A stretch of 64,000 bases of DNA, taken from Sphingorhabdus sp. Alg239-R122 (GTDB taxonomy: Bacteria; Pseudomonadota; Alphaproteobacteria; Sphingomonadales; Sphingomonadaceae). The stretch is from the NCBI RefSeq assembly GCF_900537065.1, contig NZ_UNRC01000006.1, positions 104,835 through 168,834 on the forward strand, read 5' to 3'. Each line of letters begins with the position of its first letter. The first letter of the stretch is position 1. The translations under genes were made by a program, and so were the position numbers. The notes beneath the pieces are model-generated. The model had not been told where the DNA came from. It saw only the letters and a program-made list of their open reading frames with translations, and searched no databases. This document shows, in pieces, positions 18,571-27,343 of the stretch.

Positions 18571-19704
18571 ATGATAGCCAAGGGCAAAGCAGGAATTGTG
18601 GAAAAGTCAGATGACGTCGCAGCGCGCCTGCTTGGCTGGTATGACATGCATGCCCGCACCTTGCCATGGCGCAGAATGCCGGGTGAGACACGTGCCAACT
18701 TCAATGACTTCAGGCCCTATCATGTCTGGCTGTCCGAAATTATGCTGCAACAGACGACTGTGGCGGCGGTTAAGCCCTATTTTGCGAAATTCACCCGGCG
18801 GTGGAAAGATGTGGAGGCTCTCGCCGCCGCCGATGATGCCGATGTAATGGCGGCATGGGCCGGGCTTGGCTATTATGCGCGGGCCCGCAACCTGCTGAAA
18901 TGCGCGCGCGTGGTGGCAAAGGAACATGGTGGAAAGTTTCCCGATACCGAAGCGGAACTGCTGAAACTGCCGGGCATTGGCCCCTATACGGCGGCAGCGA
19001 TTGCCGCGATTGCCTTTGGCCAGCGCGCGGTGGTGGTCGATGCCAATGTCGAACGTGTAGTGGCACGGCTATTTGCTATTTCACAGCCCTTACCCGGTGC
19101 ACGTACCGAAATCCGCCAGTGCACCAATAGCATCACACCCGACGTCCGTACCGGGGATTTTGCGCAGGCGATGATGGATCTGGGGGCGGGCGTTTGTTCG
19201 GTCCGCGAACCCGCCTGCACGCTGTGCCCCATCAGGGAGAACTGCGCAGCATTTGCAAAAGGTACACCCACGGTGTTCCCCGTCAAACCGCCCAAAAAGA
19301 CAAAGCCAGTGCGGCGTGGCGCGGTTTTCTGGATTGAGCACAAAAATAAAATCTGGCTGATCAGGCGTTCGGATACCGGCATGCTGGCGGGGATGCGCGC
19401 ATTGCCATCCGATAATTGGTCAGCACGCCGTAGCGGAAATGGCGATATGTCGAATGGATTCCTGCCGGATGGCCCTTGGGAAAAACGGCCTGATGCAGTC
19501 GCGCATGTCTTTACGCATTTTGCCCTTACCCTTGATTTGGTCGTCTATCGCGGTAAAGATTTCGATATGCCACTGAATGCGGGGGAATGGTGGCCGCTCG
19601 GCGAAATCGCAGACGCGGGATTGCCGACCTTGTTCACAAAGGCCGTGACGGCTTATGAAAAGATTCAAAAGCGCACCCATGATAATGCGCAAACCGGAGA
19701 GTGA
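18571..19704 (+). CDS. mutY: A/G-specific adenine glycosylase MutY
   Basis: The 377-residue base-excision enzyme removes adenine mispaired with 8-oxoguanine. The catalytic region has LSEIMLQQTTVAAVKPYF, then the helix-hairpin-helix LPGIGPYTAAAIAAIAF with catalytic Asp in VVVDANVERV. The [4Fe-4S] cysteines are spaced C-x6-C-x2-C-x5-C in CSVREPACTLCPIRENC. The Nudix-like C-terminal domain that recognises 8-oxoguanine begins near residue 245. The start is ATG 18571; a GTG at 18598 is an alternative. The next gene starts one base after its stop. Confidence 0.94.
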   Translation: MIAKGKAGIVEKSDDVAARLLGWYDMHARTLPWRRMPGETRANFNDFRPYHVWLSEIMLQQTTVAAVKPYFAKFTRRWKDVEALAAADDADVMAAWAGLGYYARARNLLKCARVVAKEHGGKFPDTEAELLKLPGIGPYTAAAIAAIAFGQRAVVVDANVERVVARLFAISQPLPGARTEIRQCTNSITPDVRTGDFAQAMMDLGAGVCSVREPACTLCPIRENCAAFAKGTPTVFPVKPPKKTKPVRRGAVFWIEHKNKIWLIRRSDTGMLAGMRALPSDNWSARRSGNGDMSNGFLPDGPWEKRPDAVAHVFTHFALTLDLVVYRGKDFDMPLNAGEWWPLGEIADAGLPTLFTKAVTAYEKIQKRTHDNAQTGE

Positions 19705-19705
19705 A

Positions 19706-21034
19706 ATGCCGAACCCGATGCAAGATATTACCGCCAATCTAAGCCGCCGCCACCTGCTGCGTTCCGCTGGTCTGATGGGGCTGCTCGCCGCGTCGCCCGC
19801 CTATGCAACGCGTTCACTGGCCACCGCAAAAACGGCTACCAAGACAGGGGTAGCGACATTTCCGCTGCTCACGGCAGAGATTGAAAGCTATGTCGCACAG
19901 AAAAAAGTGGCATCGATGATGGCCGCGATCGGCTTTGGCGCGGATGCGCCGCAATATATCAGCCGCGGCACATTGGCGACTGACAGCGCCGTGGCGGTGG
20001 ACCAGGATTCGCTCTGGCGCATCTATTCGATGACCAAGCCAGTGACTGGCATGGCGGCGATGATACTGGTCGATGAAGGCAAGCTGTCACTCGACACGCC
20101 GGTTGCGGACATATTGCCCGAATTTGCCAATATGAAGGTGCTGACCGATCCGGCGAATAGTTTGGACGCGATGCCCGCAAAAATGCAGATGACAGTGCGC
20201 CACCTGCTGACGCATACAGCGGGATTGGGCTATAATATCATCACCAAAGGTCCGCTGCTGAACGAATATAACCGGCTCGGTATTGCACCCGGCGTGGTCA
20301 GTAAACAGACGCTGCCGGGTTTCCCGGTACCTGCACCGACCCCATCCATTGATGAATTTTCGCGCCGTGTCGCGTCATTGCCGCTGATCGCCGAACCGGG
20401 CGCGAAATGGAGCTATTCGATCAGCCTGGACCTGCTCGGCTATGTGATCCAGCAGGCGTCGGGTGTGGAATTCGGTAAATTCCTGAAAACCAGAATATTC
20501 GATCCGCTGGACATGACCAGCACGTTTTTTCAGGTGCCGGAAAGCGAAGCTGGCCGTTTCACTACCAATTACGCCCCTGTGGGGCCAGTGCTGTTCCCGA
20601 TTGATCCGGCCAGCGACAGTATTTACCTTGAAAAACCGGCCTTCCCCTTTGGCGGCGCGGGACTGGTGAGTAGCGCGCGCGATTATGACCGCTTTCTTGC
20701 CATGCTGCTTGGTAAGGGCGCGTTGGACGGTACGCGGATCATGTCGGAACGCGTGGCCACTTTGGGCATGTCCAATATCCTGCCCGAAGGCGTGCAAACC
20801 AAGGGAACATGGGTCGAAGGACAGGGCTTTGGTGCGGGCGGCCGTGTCGGTCTTGGCACACCGACCAGTCCGAAAGGCACATTTGGCTGGGGCGGGGCCG
20901 CTGGCACAGCGGCATTTGTCGACAATGTACGCGGCTTTCGCGCGGGCGGTTATGCGCAATATATGCCCGCTGACACTTATCCGTTCCAGCAGGAATTCGG
21001 TCAGCTTGTTTATCGCGACCTGATGGGCGGATAA
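19706..21034 (+). CDS. Beta-lactamase-family serine hydrolase, Tat-exported
   Basis: 442 residues. The twin-arginine signal (SRRHLLRSAGLMGLLAASPAYA) implies folded export. The class C beta-lactamase/esterase fold has the nucleophile motif S108-M-T-K111 and the second motif Y-S-I in WSYSISLDLLGY. The third motif region, GTFGWGGAAGTAAF, has Gly-Gly rather than the KTG of true beta-lactamases, so an esterase or peptidase-like role is more likely than resistance. ATG 19706 follows GGAGAG and lies next to the mutY stop, so the two are probably cotranscribed. The substrate is unknown. Confidence 0.85.
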   Translation: MPNPMQDITANLSRRHLLRSAGLMGLLAASPAYATRSLATAKTATKTGVATFPLLTAEIESYVAQKKVASMMAAIGFGADAPQYISRGTLATDSAVAVDQDSLWRIYSMTKPVTGMAAMILVDEGKLSLDTPVADILPEFANMKVLTDPANSLDAMPAKMQMTVRHLLTHTAGLGYNIITKGPLLNEYNRLGIAPGVVSKQTLPGFPVPAPTPSIDEFSRRVASLPLIAEPGAKWSYSISLDLLGYVIQQASGVEFGKFLKTRIFDPLDMTSTFFQVPESEAGRFTTNYAPVGPVLFPIDPASDSIYLEKPAFPFGGAGLVSSARDYDRFLAMLLGKGALDGTRIMSERVATLGMSNILPEGVQTKGTWVEGQGFGAGGRVGLGTPTSPKGTFGWGGAAGTAAFVDNVRGFRAGGYAQYMPADTYPFQQEFGQLVYRDLMGG

Positions 21035-21040
21035 GCCCGC

Positions 21041-21934
21041 ATGACCTTTTCGACTCCCGGTTTGACCGGCGCCACGATAGAGCGCGCGGACCAGATACGC
21101 GTGGACCCGGACAGGCTGGTGGAGCTGATGACGTTCCGTGCCCGCCTGCTCAAAATGGATGGGCTCGAGCCACAGTTTGACCACAATGGTGGCCTTGCAT
21201 GGGGCAGCCTGGCCGATGCAGCAGAAGACAGCGATCTCATTTTTCTGGGGCTGGACAAAGACGTGCCCTGTTTTGCTGAAGTGCGCGCAGGAGGGACAGG
21301 TGATGCGGGACCGGCAAACCCGCGGCTGTGGCAGGGCCTGATGGCATTGCCGGCTGAGCAGCTTGCGCTCTATGGCGGTGCGCGTTCGGTGGTTGATTGG
21401 CACATGCGTCATAATTTTTGCGCCAATTGCGGCAGTAAAACTGTGCTCGCCAAAGGCGGCTGGGCGCGGCATTGCCTAACAGATAATGGCGGGTGCGGTG
21501 CGGAACATTTTCCGCGTGTTGACCCGGTAGCCATCATGCTTGCCGAACATGATGGCAAAGTGCTGTTGGGTCGCCAGCCGCGCTTTCCTGTTAAACGTTT
21601 CTCTGCGCTGGCAGGCTTTATTGAACCCGGTGAAAGCATTGAGGAAGGCGTGGCCCGCGAATTGTGGGAAGAAGCCGGCATAAAGGTGCGCGATGTGCGC
21701 TATGTTGCCAGTCAGCCATGGCCGTTTCCATCTTCGCTGATGATTGCCTGCACTAGCATTTGCGATGATCCTGCATTGACGCTGGATACTACCGAAATCG
21801 AGGAAGCGGGTTGGTTCGGCGAGACAGATGTCCGCGCCGCGATGGTGGGTGATCCGGATGCGCCATTTATTGCACCGCCACCTTTTGCCATCGCCTATAA
21901 CCTGCTTGAACACTGGCTGAGCATGCGCAGTTAA
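21041..21934 (+). CDS. nudC: NAD(+) diphosphatase / deNADding enzyme NudC
   Basis: 297 residues. The N-terminal domain is variable; a zinc ribbon follows, with cysteines in FCANCGSK and a second pair in the HCLTDNGGCG segment; then comes the Nudix box with GFIEPGESIEEGVARELWEE, followed by the SQPWPFP motif that marks NADH-hydrolysing Nudix enzymes. NudC hydrolyses NADH to NMNH and AMP and removes NAD caps from RNA. It starts six bases after the serine hydrolase gene, in the same direction. Confidence 0.92.
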   Translation: MTFSTPGLTGATIERADQIRVDPDRLVELMTFRARLLKMDGLEPQFDHNGGLAWGSLADAAEDSDLIFLGLDKDVPCFAEVRAGGTGDAGPANPRLWQGLMALPAEQLALYGGARSVVDWHMRHNFCANCGSKTVLAKGGWARHCLTDNGGCGAEHFPRVDPVAIMLAEHDGKVLLGRQPRFPVKRFSALAGFIEPGESIEEGVARELWEEAGIKVRDVRYVASQPWPFPSSLMIACTSICDDPALTLDTTEIEEAGWFGETDVRAAMVGDPDAPFIAPPPFAIAYNLLEHWLSMRS

Positions 21935-21958
21935 ACAATTTAATTCCGGAGAATTTCC

Positions 21959-22618
21959 ATGACTCATAAGTTGCGTATCGATATTGTATCTGACGTGGTC
22001 TGCCCATGGTGCATTATTGGCTATAGGCAGCTTATGAAGGCGCTGGAAATAGTGGGCGATCAAGTTGAGCCCGATTTCTTCTGGCACCCTTTTGAGCTTA
22101 ATCCCGATATGCCGCCCGAAGGCGAGAACAGCGGCGAACATATTCAGCGCAAATATGGCTCAACAGTGGAACAAAGCGCGCAGGCGCGGCAGCGTATCGC
22201 CGATGCGGGGGCAGCGTTGGGCTTTGATTTCAGTTACACGCCTGAATCGCGGATTTATAATACGTTCAAGGCGCACCTGCTGCTCAGCTGGGTCGGCAAA
22301 GACATGGGCGGTGCAAAGCAGACCGAGTTGAAACTGGCGCTGTTTGCGGCTTATTTTCAGCAGGGCCGGGATGTGAGCGATAGCGACGTGCTGCTCGATG
22401 TGGCGGAAAGCATTGGTCTTGACCGTGAACAGGCTGCAGCCAAGCTGATTGATGTCGATCACGCCGCACGGGTGCGGGCTGAACAGCATTTCTGGCGCGA
22501 ACGTGATATTAACGGTGTGCCCGCGATTATCTTTGCAGAGAAGTTCATGGTGCCTGGCGCGCAGGATGCTGAAACATTTGCGCAGGTGATCCGGAAAGTT
22601 ATTGCGGCGCCAGCATAG
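21959..22618 (+). CDS. FrnE-like DsbA family oxidoreductase
   Basis: 219 residues without a signal peptide. The thioredoxin fold with the active site VVCPWCIIG (Cys15 and Cys18), a large helical insertion, and the C-terminal cis-Pro region DINGVPAIIFAEKFMVPGAQ match the cytoplasmic FrnE/2-hydroxychromene-2-carboxylate isomerase-like branch of DsbA proteins. These are linked to oxidative-stress tolerance. TTCCGGAGAATT precedes the ATG. Its 3' end overlaps the convergent CPBP protease gene by 20 bases. Confidence 0.87.
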   Translation: MTHKLRIDIVSDVVCPWCIIGYRQLMKALEIVGDQVEPDFFWHPFELNPDMPPEGENSGEHIQRKYGSTVEQSAQARQRIADAGAALGFDFSYTPESRIYNTFKAHLLLSWVGKDMGGAKQTELKLALFAAYFQQGRDVSDSDVLLDVAESIGLDREQAAAKLIDVDHAARVRAEQHFWRERDINGVPAIIFAEKFMVPGAQDAETFAQVIRKVIAAPA

Positions 22619-23390
22619 GCAGTGCGAGCGCGAGTGCATTATTGATGATGTGCATCGCAATATTCACCCGCAGTGAGCCAGTTTTGTAATAGAGATAGCC
22701 GAAAGCCGCACCCAGCGCCGCCAGTGCGGGGAAGGCGTAGAAATTGAAATGGATCGCGGCGAATATAACCGATGCCAGTGCAATTGCGGCAAAAGGCGGC
22801 ATATGGTGCATCAGGCTGTTTTGCAGGAAACCGCGAAATACCAGTTCCTCGGCTATAGGAGCCAATATCGCTACCGCGACAAACAGCAATATGGTGTTGC
22901 CTATGGTGTCGGGAATGGCCTCAAACAAACGTTTCATGGCAGCCTGCGCTTCAATATCGGGAATTGCATAGGTGGCATAAAGATGGGTGAACGCCATCGC
23001 CGCGCCCAGCACACCGATGGTCAGCAATATGGTCATGCCCATGCCATATCGGCCCCAATGGTCGAGCCCGACGGCCTGCACACGCTCTGGTTTACGGTTA
23101 ATGAACCAGAATGCCGCAAGCGTGATGACCAGATTGGAAGCGGTGAGTGCCCAGATAGTTGGCAGCGCGATGACTTTCAGGTCGGCGGTCATGCTTGCCA
23201 TCTGGCCAGGGGTTATGCCGCCTTCTGCAGCTGATCCGACCAGGGCAATGAAAACAGCGATAACGCTGAATACGATCTGCAGTCCGAAAAACAGCGCGAG
23301 CCAGATGGCGCTGGTCCAAATGGTGGGGAATTTCCTTTCAGCGGTTACCGAAACGGAATCTCGCTGTTTCAAAATTACTTTGTTTGTCAT
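22599..23390 (-). CDS. CPBP family intramembrane metalloprotease
   Basis: 263 residues with about seven hydrophobic helices. The CPBP (CAAX protease/bacteriocin-processing, ABI) motifs are present: EELVFRGFL (glutamate pair and arginine), FAAIHFNF (histidine) and HIINNALAL near the C-terminus. Members cleave membrane-bound substrates or give bacteriocin self-immunity; the substrate here is unknown. It converges on and overlaps the FrnE-like gene by 20 bases at the 3' ends. Confidence 0.88.
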   Translation of the reverse strand: MTNKVILKQRDSVSVTAERKFPTIWTSAIWLALFFGLQIVFSVIAVFIALVGSAAEGGITPGQMASMTADLKVIALPTIWALTASNLVITLAAFWFINRKPERVQAVGLDHWGRYGMGMTILLTIGVLGAAMAFTHLYATYAIPDIEAQAAMKRLFEAIPDTIGNTILLFVAVAILAPIAEELVFRGFLQNSLMHHMPPFAAIALASVIFAAIHFNFYAFPALAALGAAFGYLYYKTGSLRVNIAMHIINNALALALPMLAPQ

Positions 23391-23457
23391 GTCTGGCCCC
23401 TTTGCTATGCACCATCGCTAAAGCAGGCGGACATGACCTGCAAGACTGTTAACCGTC

Positions 23458-23862
23458 TTATACCAGCCCCAGCTTGGTGAGTTCGCCCAGCATACGCGGG
23501 GGCATATTATCGCGGCCATCGGCTTCGACACTGTCGAGGTCCGGCGGTGCATCAGCCTGCTCCAGATAGCGCCAGCCCTGATGTGCACGGCGCGGCACGG
23601 GACGCACGGCGATAAGTGTGGGTTCGAGACGTATCCAGTGTCTGCCTTCCCCGTTTTCCATAAAGCCCAATATCGGACTACGCCCGACAATTGTGCTGGT
23701 GTGGATCCAATAAAGTGAGCCGCCCACCATATCCTCGTGACGCTTGGGCATATAGCGCGTGGTGAGCCGTGCTTCGCCTTGCTTTATGTGCGATTCCAGC
23801 CAGCGCCTCAGCGTTGCTGAACTTTCGCTACGAAACGCGATTTTCGTCATATGAAGCGGCAT
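23458..23862 (-). CDS. DUF1489 family protein
   Basis: A 134-residue soluble protein matching DUF1489, an alphaproteobacterial family of unknown function. It begins with a short hydrophobic strand (PLHMTKIAF), then TRYMPKRHEDMVGGSLYWIHTSTIVGRSPILGF and a conserved tail HQGWRYLE followed by a leucine-rich end. ATG 23862 fits the family's usual start; an internal ATG four codons later is possible. It is followed in the same direction by the CPBP gene. Confidence 0.8.
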   Translation of the reverse strand: MPLHMTKIAFRSESSATLRRWLESHIKQGEARLTTRYMPKRHEDMVGGSLYWIHTSTIVGRSPILGFMENGEGRHWIRLEPTLIAVRPVPRRAHQGWRYLEQADAPPDLDSVEADGRDNMPPRMLGELTKLGLV

Positions 23863-23917
23863 GATATTCTATGTGGGCAATGGAAACCTTTATGACAACC
23901 TTGGTGTTACGAAATGC

Positions 23918-25351
23918 CTACCCCACCAGGCCACTGGCCACGGCAAGTCCAAGGAACGCGAAAAATCCCATCGAGTCAGTAATCATGGTGACAAATACTG
24001 ATGAAGCAACTGCCGGATCCTGATCCATCCGCTCCAGCGTCACCGGCACAAGTACGCCTGCCATGCCGGCGACGATAATGTTGATAAGGATTGCCAGTGC
24101 GATCACGACGCCCAGCATCACATCACCAAACACCGCTGCTGTTCCCATGCCGGTGAGCAGTGCGACCGTAACCCCGTTCAGCAAGGCGACGCGCAATTCA
24201 CGAAGCACGATGCGCCGGGTATTCGATCTTGTGAGCTGGTTCATGGCCAGTGCGCGTACGGCGACCGCCATGGTCTGCGTACCTGCATTGCCGCCAATGG
24301 AGGCGACAATCGGCATCAGCACGGCAAGCGCCACGAGCTTTTCAATCGCCCCACCAAACATGGCAATGATAAAACTGGCGACCAATGCGGTGCCAAGATT
24401 GGCAATCAGCCAGCGGACACGCGAGCTGTAACTGTCACGGATAGGCTCGTTAATATCGCCTTCGCCCGCACCGGACAGACGCAGGATATCCTCACCCGCT
24501 TCTTCCTGAACGATATGGATAATATCATCGACAGTGACTTGTCCGACAAGGCGGCCATTTTCATCGACAACTGCTGCGGAAATAAGCCCGTATTTCTGGA
24601 AACGCAGCGCAACTTCTTCCTGATCCATATCAACGGGGATCAAGGTCTGGTCGCGCTTCATGACATCGCCCAGTGTTACTTCGCGTGGGGTGCGCATGAT
24701 CCAGCTCAACTGGCACGCCCCGATGGGTTTATGCGAAGGGTCAACGACGAATATTTCCCAGAATTCGGTGGTCAGCTCCTTATGCTCGCGCAGATAGTCT
24801 ATCAGCTGCCCGACAGCCATATGCTCCGGCACGGCAACCAGGTCGCGTTGCATAAGCCGGCCTGCCGATTCTTCCGGATAGGACAGCGCGCTTTCAATCG
24901 CTGCGCGGTCTTCGGCATCAAGCTCGGCCAGAACCGCCTGCTGGTCCTGATCATCGAGATCCTCGATAATCGCAACGGCGTCATCGGTTTCCAGCTGCCC
25001 GGCAAAATCGGCCACCTGCTCTGCAGGCAGGAAATCGATTATGTCTTCGCGCACATAATCATTAATCTCCGCCAGTACGTCCGCACCCATAAGGTCGGAC
25101 AGGGCAGAGGCAAGCAGCGGACGATATTCCTTGTCAACCAGCTCGAAAAGGTCGGCAATATCGGCGGGGTGTAATGGCTCGACAAGCTCATAAGCCTGTT
25201 CGCCATTGCCTTGTTCCAGGGATTTTGTAATCCGCCTTACAAATTCCGGGCGCAGCCGGTTGTCTTCATCGAAATTATCAGGACTGGGTGCGGCCTGCGC
25301 TATGTCAGCGTGCAGTGTATCGGGCAAATCGTTGTCGTGCTGATCTGTCAT
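23918..25351 (-). CDS. mgtE: Magnesium transporter MgtE
   Basis: 477 residues. The cytoplasmic MgtE N domain (about residues 40-150, with LHPADIADLFEL) and two CBS domains (about 155-285, AGRLMQRDLVAVPEH and GDVMKRDQTLIPVD) sense magnesium. Five transmembrane helices in the last 190 residues form the channel, with PIVASIGGNAGTQTMAVAVRAL as the conserved pore signature. It imports magnesium and closes when cytoplasmic levels are high. It is divergent from the cyclophilin gene, with 154 bases between. Confidence 0.95.
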   Translation of the reverse strand: MTDQHDNDLPDTLHADIAQAAPSPDNFDEDNRLRPEFVRRITKSLEQGNGEQAYELVEPLHPADIADLFELVDKEYRPLLASALSDLMGADVLAEINDYVREDIIDFLPAEQVADFAGQLETDDAVAIIEDLDDQDQQAVLAELDAEDRAAIESALSYPEESAGRLMQRDLVAVPEHMAVGQLIDYLREHKELTTEFWEIFVVDPSHKPIGACQLSWIMRTPREVTLGDVMKRDQTLIPVDMDQEEVALRFQKYGLISAAVVDENGRLVGQVTVDDIIHIVQEEAGEDILRLSGAGEGDINEPIRDSYSSRVRWLIANLGTALVASFIIAMFGGAIEKLVALAVLMPIVASIGGNAGTQTMAVAVRALAMNQLTRSNTRRIVLRELRVALLNGVTVALLTGMGTAAVFGDVMLGVVIALAILINIIVAGMAGVLVPVTLERMDQDPAVASSVFVTMITDSMGFFAFLGLAVASGLVG

Positions 25352-25505
25352 AACGCGCCCCTTTCCCTATCACGTGAACCCTTGCGCCGTGTTTGGCGGA
25401 ATGAGGGGCAAAGTGCAAGAAAGACTCACTTCCACCCGTGACATTTGCAGGTGCATGTCTATATCGGCTGCAACTGTTTCACTTCCATGAAAGGAATTCC
25501 CGAAA

Positions 25506-25952
25506 ATGTCCGATACCCTGACCTTGAATCTCGACAGCGGTGATGTTGTCATAAAATTGCGCCCTGACCTTGCGCCCAAGCATGTTGAACGCATCACGGA
25601 ACTTGCCAGCGAAGGTTTTTACGATGGCATCAAATTTCACCGCGTGATCCCCGGCTTTATGGCACAAGGTGGCTGCCCGAATGGAACCGGTATTGGCGGC
25701 AGCGACAAGCCTGACCTGGACCAGGAGTTCAATAGCGAACCACATACACGCGGTACGTGCTCAATGGCGCGCACCATGGACCCGAACAGCGCGAACAGCC
25801 AGTTTTTCATCTGTTTTGATGATGCCGAATTTCTGGATGGCCAATACACAGTATGGGGCCAGGTCGAAAGCGGTATGGAACATATTGACGCGCTGCCCAA
25901 AGGCGAACCACCGGCAGAACCCGGCGCAATCAAATCCGCCAAGATCGGCTAA
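25506..25952 (+). CDS. ppiB: Cyclophilin-type peptidyl-prolyl isomerase
   Basis: A 148-residue single-domain cyclophilin without a signal peptide, so cytoplasmic. The signature is clear: FYDGIKFHRVIPGFMAQGG with the catalytic arginine, MARTMDPNSANSQFFICF, and FLDGQYTVWGQVESG. It catalyses proline isomerisation in folding proteins. AAAGGAA lies upstream of the ATG. A hairpin terminator follows 13 bases after the stop. Confidence 0.94.
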   Translation: MSDTLTLNLDSGDVVIKLRPDLAPKHVERITELASEGFYDGIKFHRVIPGFMAQGGCPNGTGIGGSDKPDLDQEFNSEPHTRGTCSMARTMDPNSANSQFFICFDDAEFLDGQYTVWGQVESGMEHIDALPKGEPPAEPGAIKSAKIG

Positions 25953-25965
25953 CTGGTGACTGATC

Positions 25966-26004
25966 AAAAGTGCCGTTCCTGCCTAATGCGGGGACGGCAC
26001 TTTT
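25966..26004. terminator. Bidirectional intrinsic terminator
   Basis: The stem has arms AAAAGTGCCGT and ACGGCACTTTT enclosing a 17-base region that can itself pair weakly, with A- and T-runs at the outer ends. It lies between the convergent ppiB and LysR-regulator genes and suits termination from both sides. Confidence 0.85.
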
Positions 26005-26008
26005 GTAT

Positions 26009-26887
26009 CTAGATTTCGGTTTTGACGAGCCAATTGTGAAATAACCGCACGGCCCGTGTTTCCAGTGCTCGGGGCTTGCACACAAACCAGTAGCTATAGG
26101 GGCTTTCCACCTTCACATCATAAAGTTGCGCCAGCCGGGCATCATGGCTGCGGCTGAGATGGTCGTCATGCAAAATGGCTATGCCCAGCCCTTGTGCGGC
26201 AGCTTCCAGCATCAACGGTCCGCTGTCAAAATGATCAATGGCTGCTGGCGTGAGACCGGCAAGCCCCAGCGCCTCTTTCCAGCTTTCAAACGATTCGGGC
26301 ATGTCGGCATGGATCAGGAATGTCTGCTTGGATAATAAATCCGCTTCGGGCGTGTCTCCCAATGTTGACGCCAGCTCTGTCGATGTGATGGCATAGACAA
26401 AATTATGGTCGAGCCGGACCGAATGCAGAGCCGGATCAACCTGTTTGGCCAGGATAATGGCAGCATCCAGCGTATCACCCAGGAAATTTTCGCTATGGCC
26501 TGTTGTAACCGTGTCAATGTGCAGCAAGGGATACATGCGGCGAAGCTCTGGCAGGTGTGGAAACAGCCGCTGGCTGGCGAATAATGGCAATACACCCAGG
26601 CGCAGGCGTATGTTACGGCTGTCATCCATATGGTCGTGTACAGCCTCTGCCAGCCCTTCCAGCGCCGGAGCCACGGTCTTGAACAGCGATTCGCCATCGT
26701 CATTCAGGGTCAGAATCTGATTCTGGCGGCGAAAGAGCTTTTTGCCCATAAATTCTTCGAGTGCCCCTATGCGGCGGCTGAGCGCGGAAGGGGACAGCGC
26801 CAGTTCGCTTGCCGCCGCTTTTGCAGAACCCAGCCGTGCCACACGAACAAATGCCTCAAGCGATCTCAATGGGGGTAAACGTCGCAA
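26009..26887 (-). CDS. LysR-family regulator, GcvA-like
   Basis: 292 residues. The N-terminal winged helix-turn-helix begins RRLPPLRSLEAF, the form seen in GcvA-like LysR proteins, with AAASELALSPSALSRRIGALEE as the DNA-reading helix region. The effector-binding domain fills residues 90-292. The start is uncertain: a TTG at 26887 lies six bases after AAGGAG and gives the family's usual MRRLPPL start, whereas a TTG at 26893 would abut that site. The target is unknown; no metabolic gene diverges from it, only a probable small RNA. Confidence 0.85.
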   Translation of the reverse strand: MRRLPPLRSLEAFVRVARLGSAKAAASELALSPSALSRRIGALEEFMGKKLFRRQNQILTLNDDGESLFKTVAPALEGLAEAVHDHMDDSRNIRLRLGVLPLFASQRLFPHLPELRRMYPLLHIDTVTTGHSENFLGDTLDAAIILAKQVDPALHSVRLDHNFVYAITSTELASTLGDTPEADLLSKQTFLIHADMPESFESWKEALGLAGLTPAAIDHFDSGPLMLEAAAQGLGIAILHDDHLSRSHDARLAQLYDVKVESPYSYWFVCKPRALETRAVRLFHNWLVKTEI

Positions 26888-27033
26888 GTCCAACTCCTTA
26901 AAGTGACAACGATTGACAAACTAGTGGAAATATTGCGCTGCACAAAAACACAATTGTTACTATTCTAATCTAAAAGCCCAATCTTCCTAGGCTAATGTTG
27001 CATATTTTGCAACTAAGTTCGTTCTTTTCGCAC

Positions 27034-27064
27034 TTGCACAAAAATCAGTGCGACTGCATATAGA
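27034..27064 (+). promoter_or_regulatory. Candidate promoter of the small RNA
   Basis: TTGCAC at 27034-27039 and TATAGA at 27059-27064 are separated by 19 bases. This is a slightly long but usable sigma-70-type spacing. Transcription would begin near 27070. The match is imperfect, and the assignment rests mostly on the terminator downstream. Confidence 0.4.
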
Positions 27065-27065
27065 A

Positions 27066-27133
27066 TGCGCCTTTCAGGCATCCTCTCCTAAAAACTTTTA
27101 TGGAGCCAGTGTTCGCACTGGCTCCCTTTTTTT
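27066..27133 (+). ncRNA. Candidate small RNA with UCCUCUCCU motif
   Basis: No plus-strand protein gene lies upstream of a near-ideal intrinsic terminator here, so the terminator must end a non-coding transcript. A promoter-like pair lies just upstream, giving an RNA of about 60-65 bases: a single-stranded 5' part with TCCTCTCCT, complementary to Shine-Dalgarno-type sequences, then the terminator hairpin. CU-rich unpaired motifs of this type are used by many alphaproteobacterial small RNAs to block translation. Exact ends are estimated. Confidence 0.5.
27102..27133 (+). terminator. Intrinsic terminator with UUCG tetraloop
   Basis: A perfect 10-base stem GGAGCCAGTG / CACTGGCTCC closed by the very stable TTCG tetraloop is followed by a C and seven T. 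No coding sequence ends upstream on this strand, which points to a small RNA. Confidence 0.92.
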
Positions 27134-27343
27134 GTCCTGAATCCATATTAACCGTGTGATTAACTCTATGCAATCATAGAAATAAAGCCGCGGGGTTTTG
27201 AGATATCCCTCTTTCAGGTCTGCAGGAATTTACCTGGTATAATGGGGAAAGCCCGGCAAGGGGTTTGCAATGCACCGTTGCAATTCCTAGTTTGATTTTT
27301 CACAAGATATTTTTTCCGAAAATCAAAATGACGGGACGATTAT

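Larger units (their letters stand above)
26888..27343. other. 456-base non-coding region between LysR gene and Cdc48-like gene
   Basis: No plausible protein gene is visible. The region is AT-richer than its surroundings. It holds the probable promoter region of the LysR gene at its left end, a promoter-like pair and strong terminator that I interpret as a small RNA gene (27066-27133), and about 200 bases leading to the Cdc48-like start in which I recognise no site. Confidence 0.7.

Noticed and set aside
19706..21034. Serine hydrolase as a true class C beta-lactamase
   Set aside because: The SxxK motif is present but the third KTG-type motif is not, and there is no AmpR-like regulator nearby.
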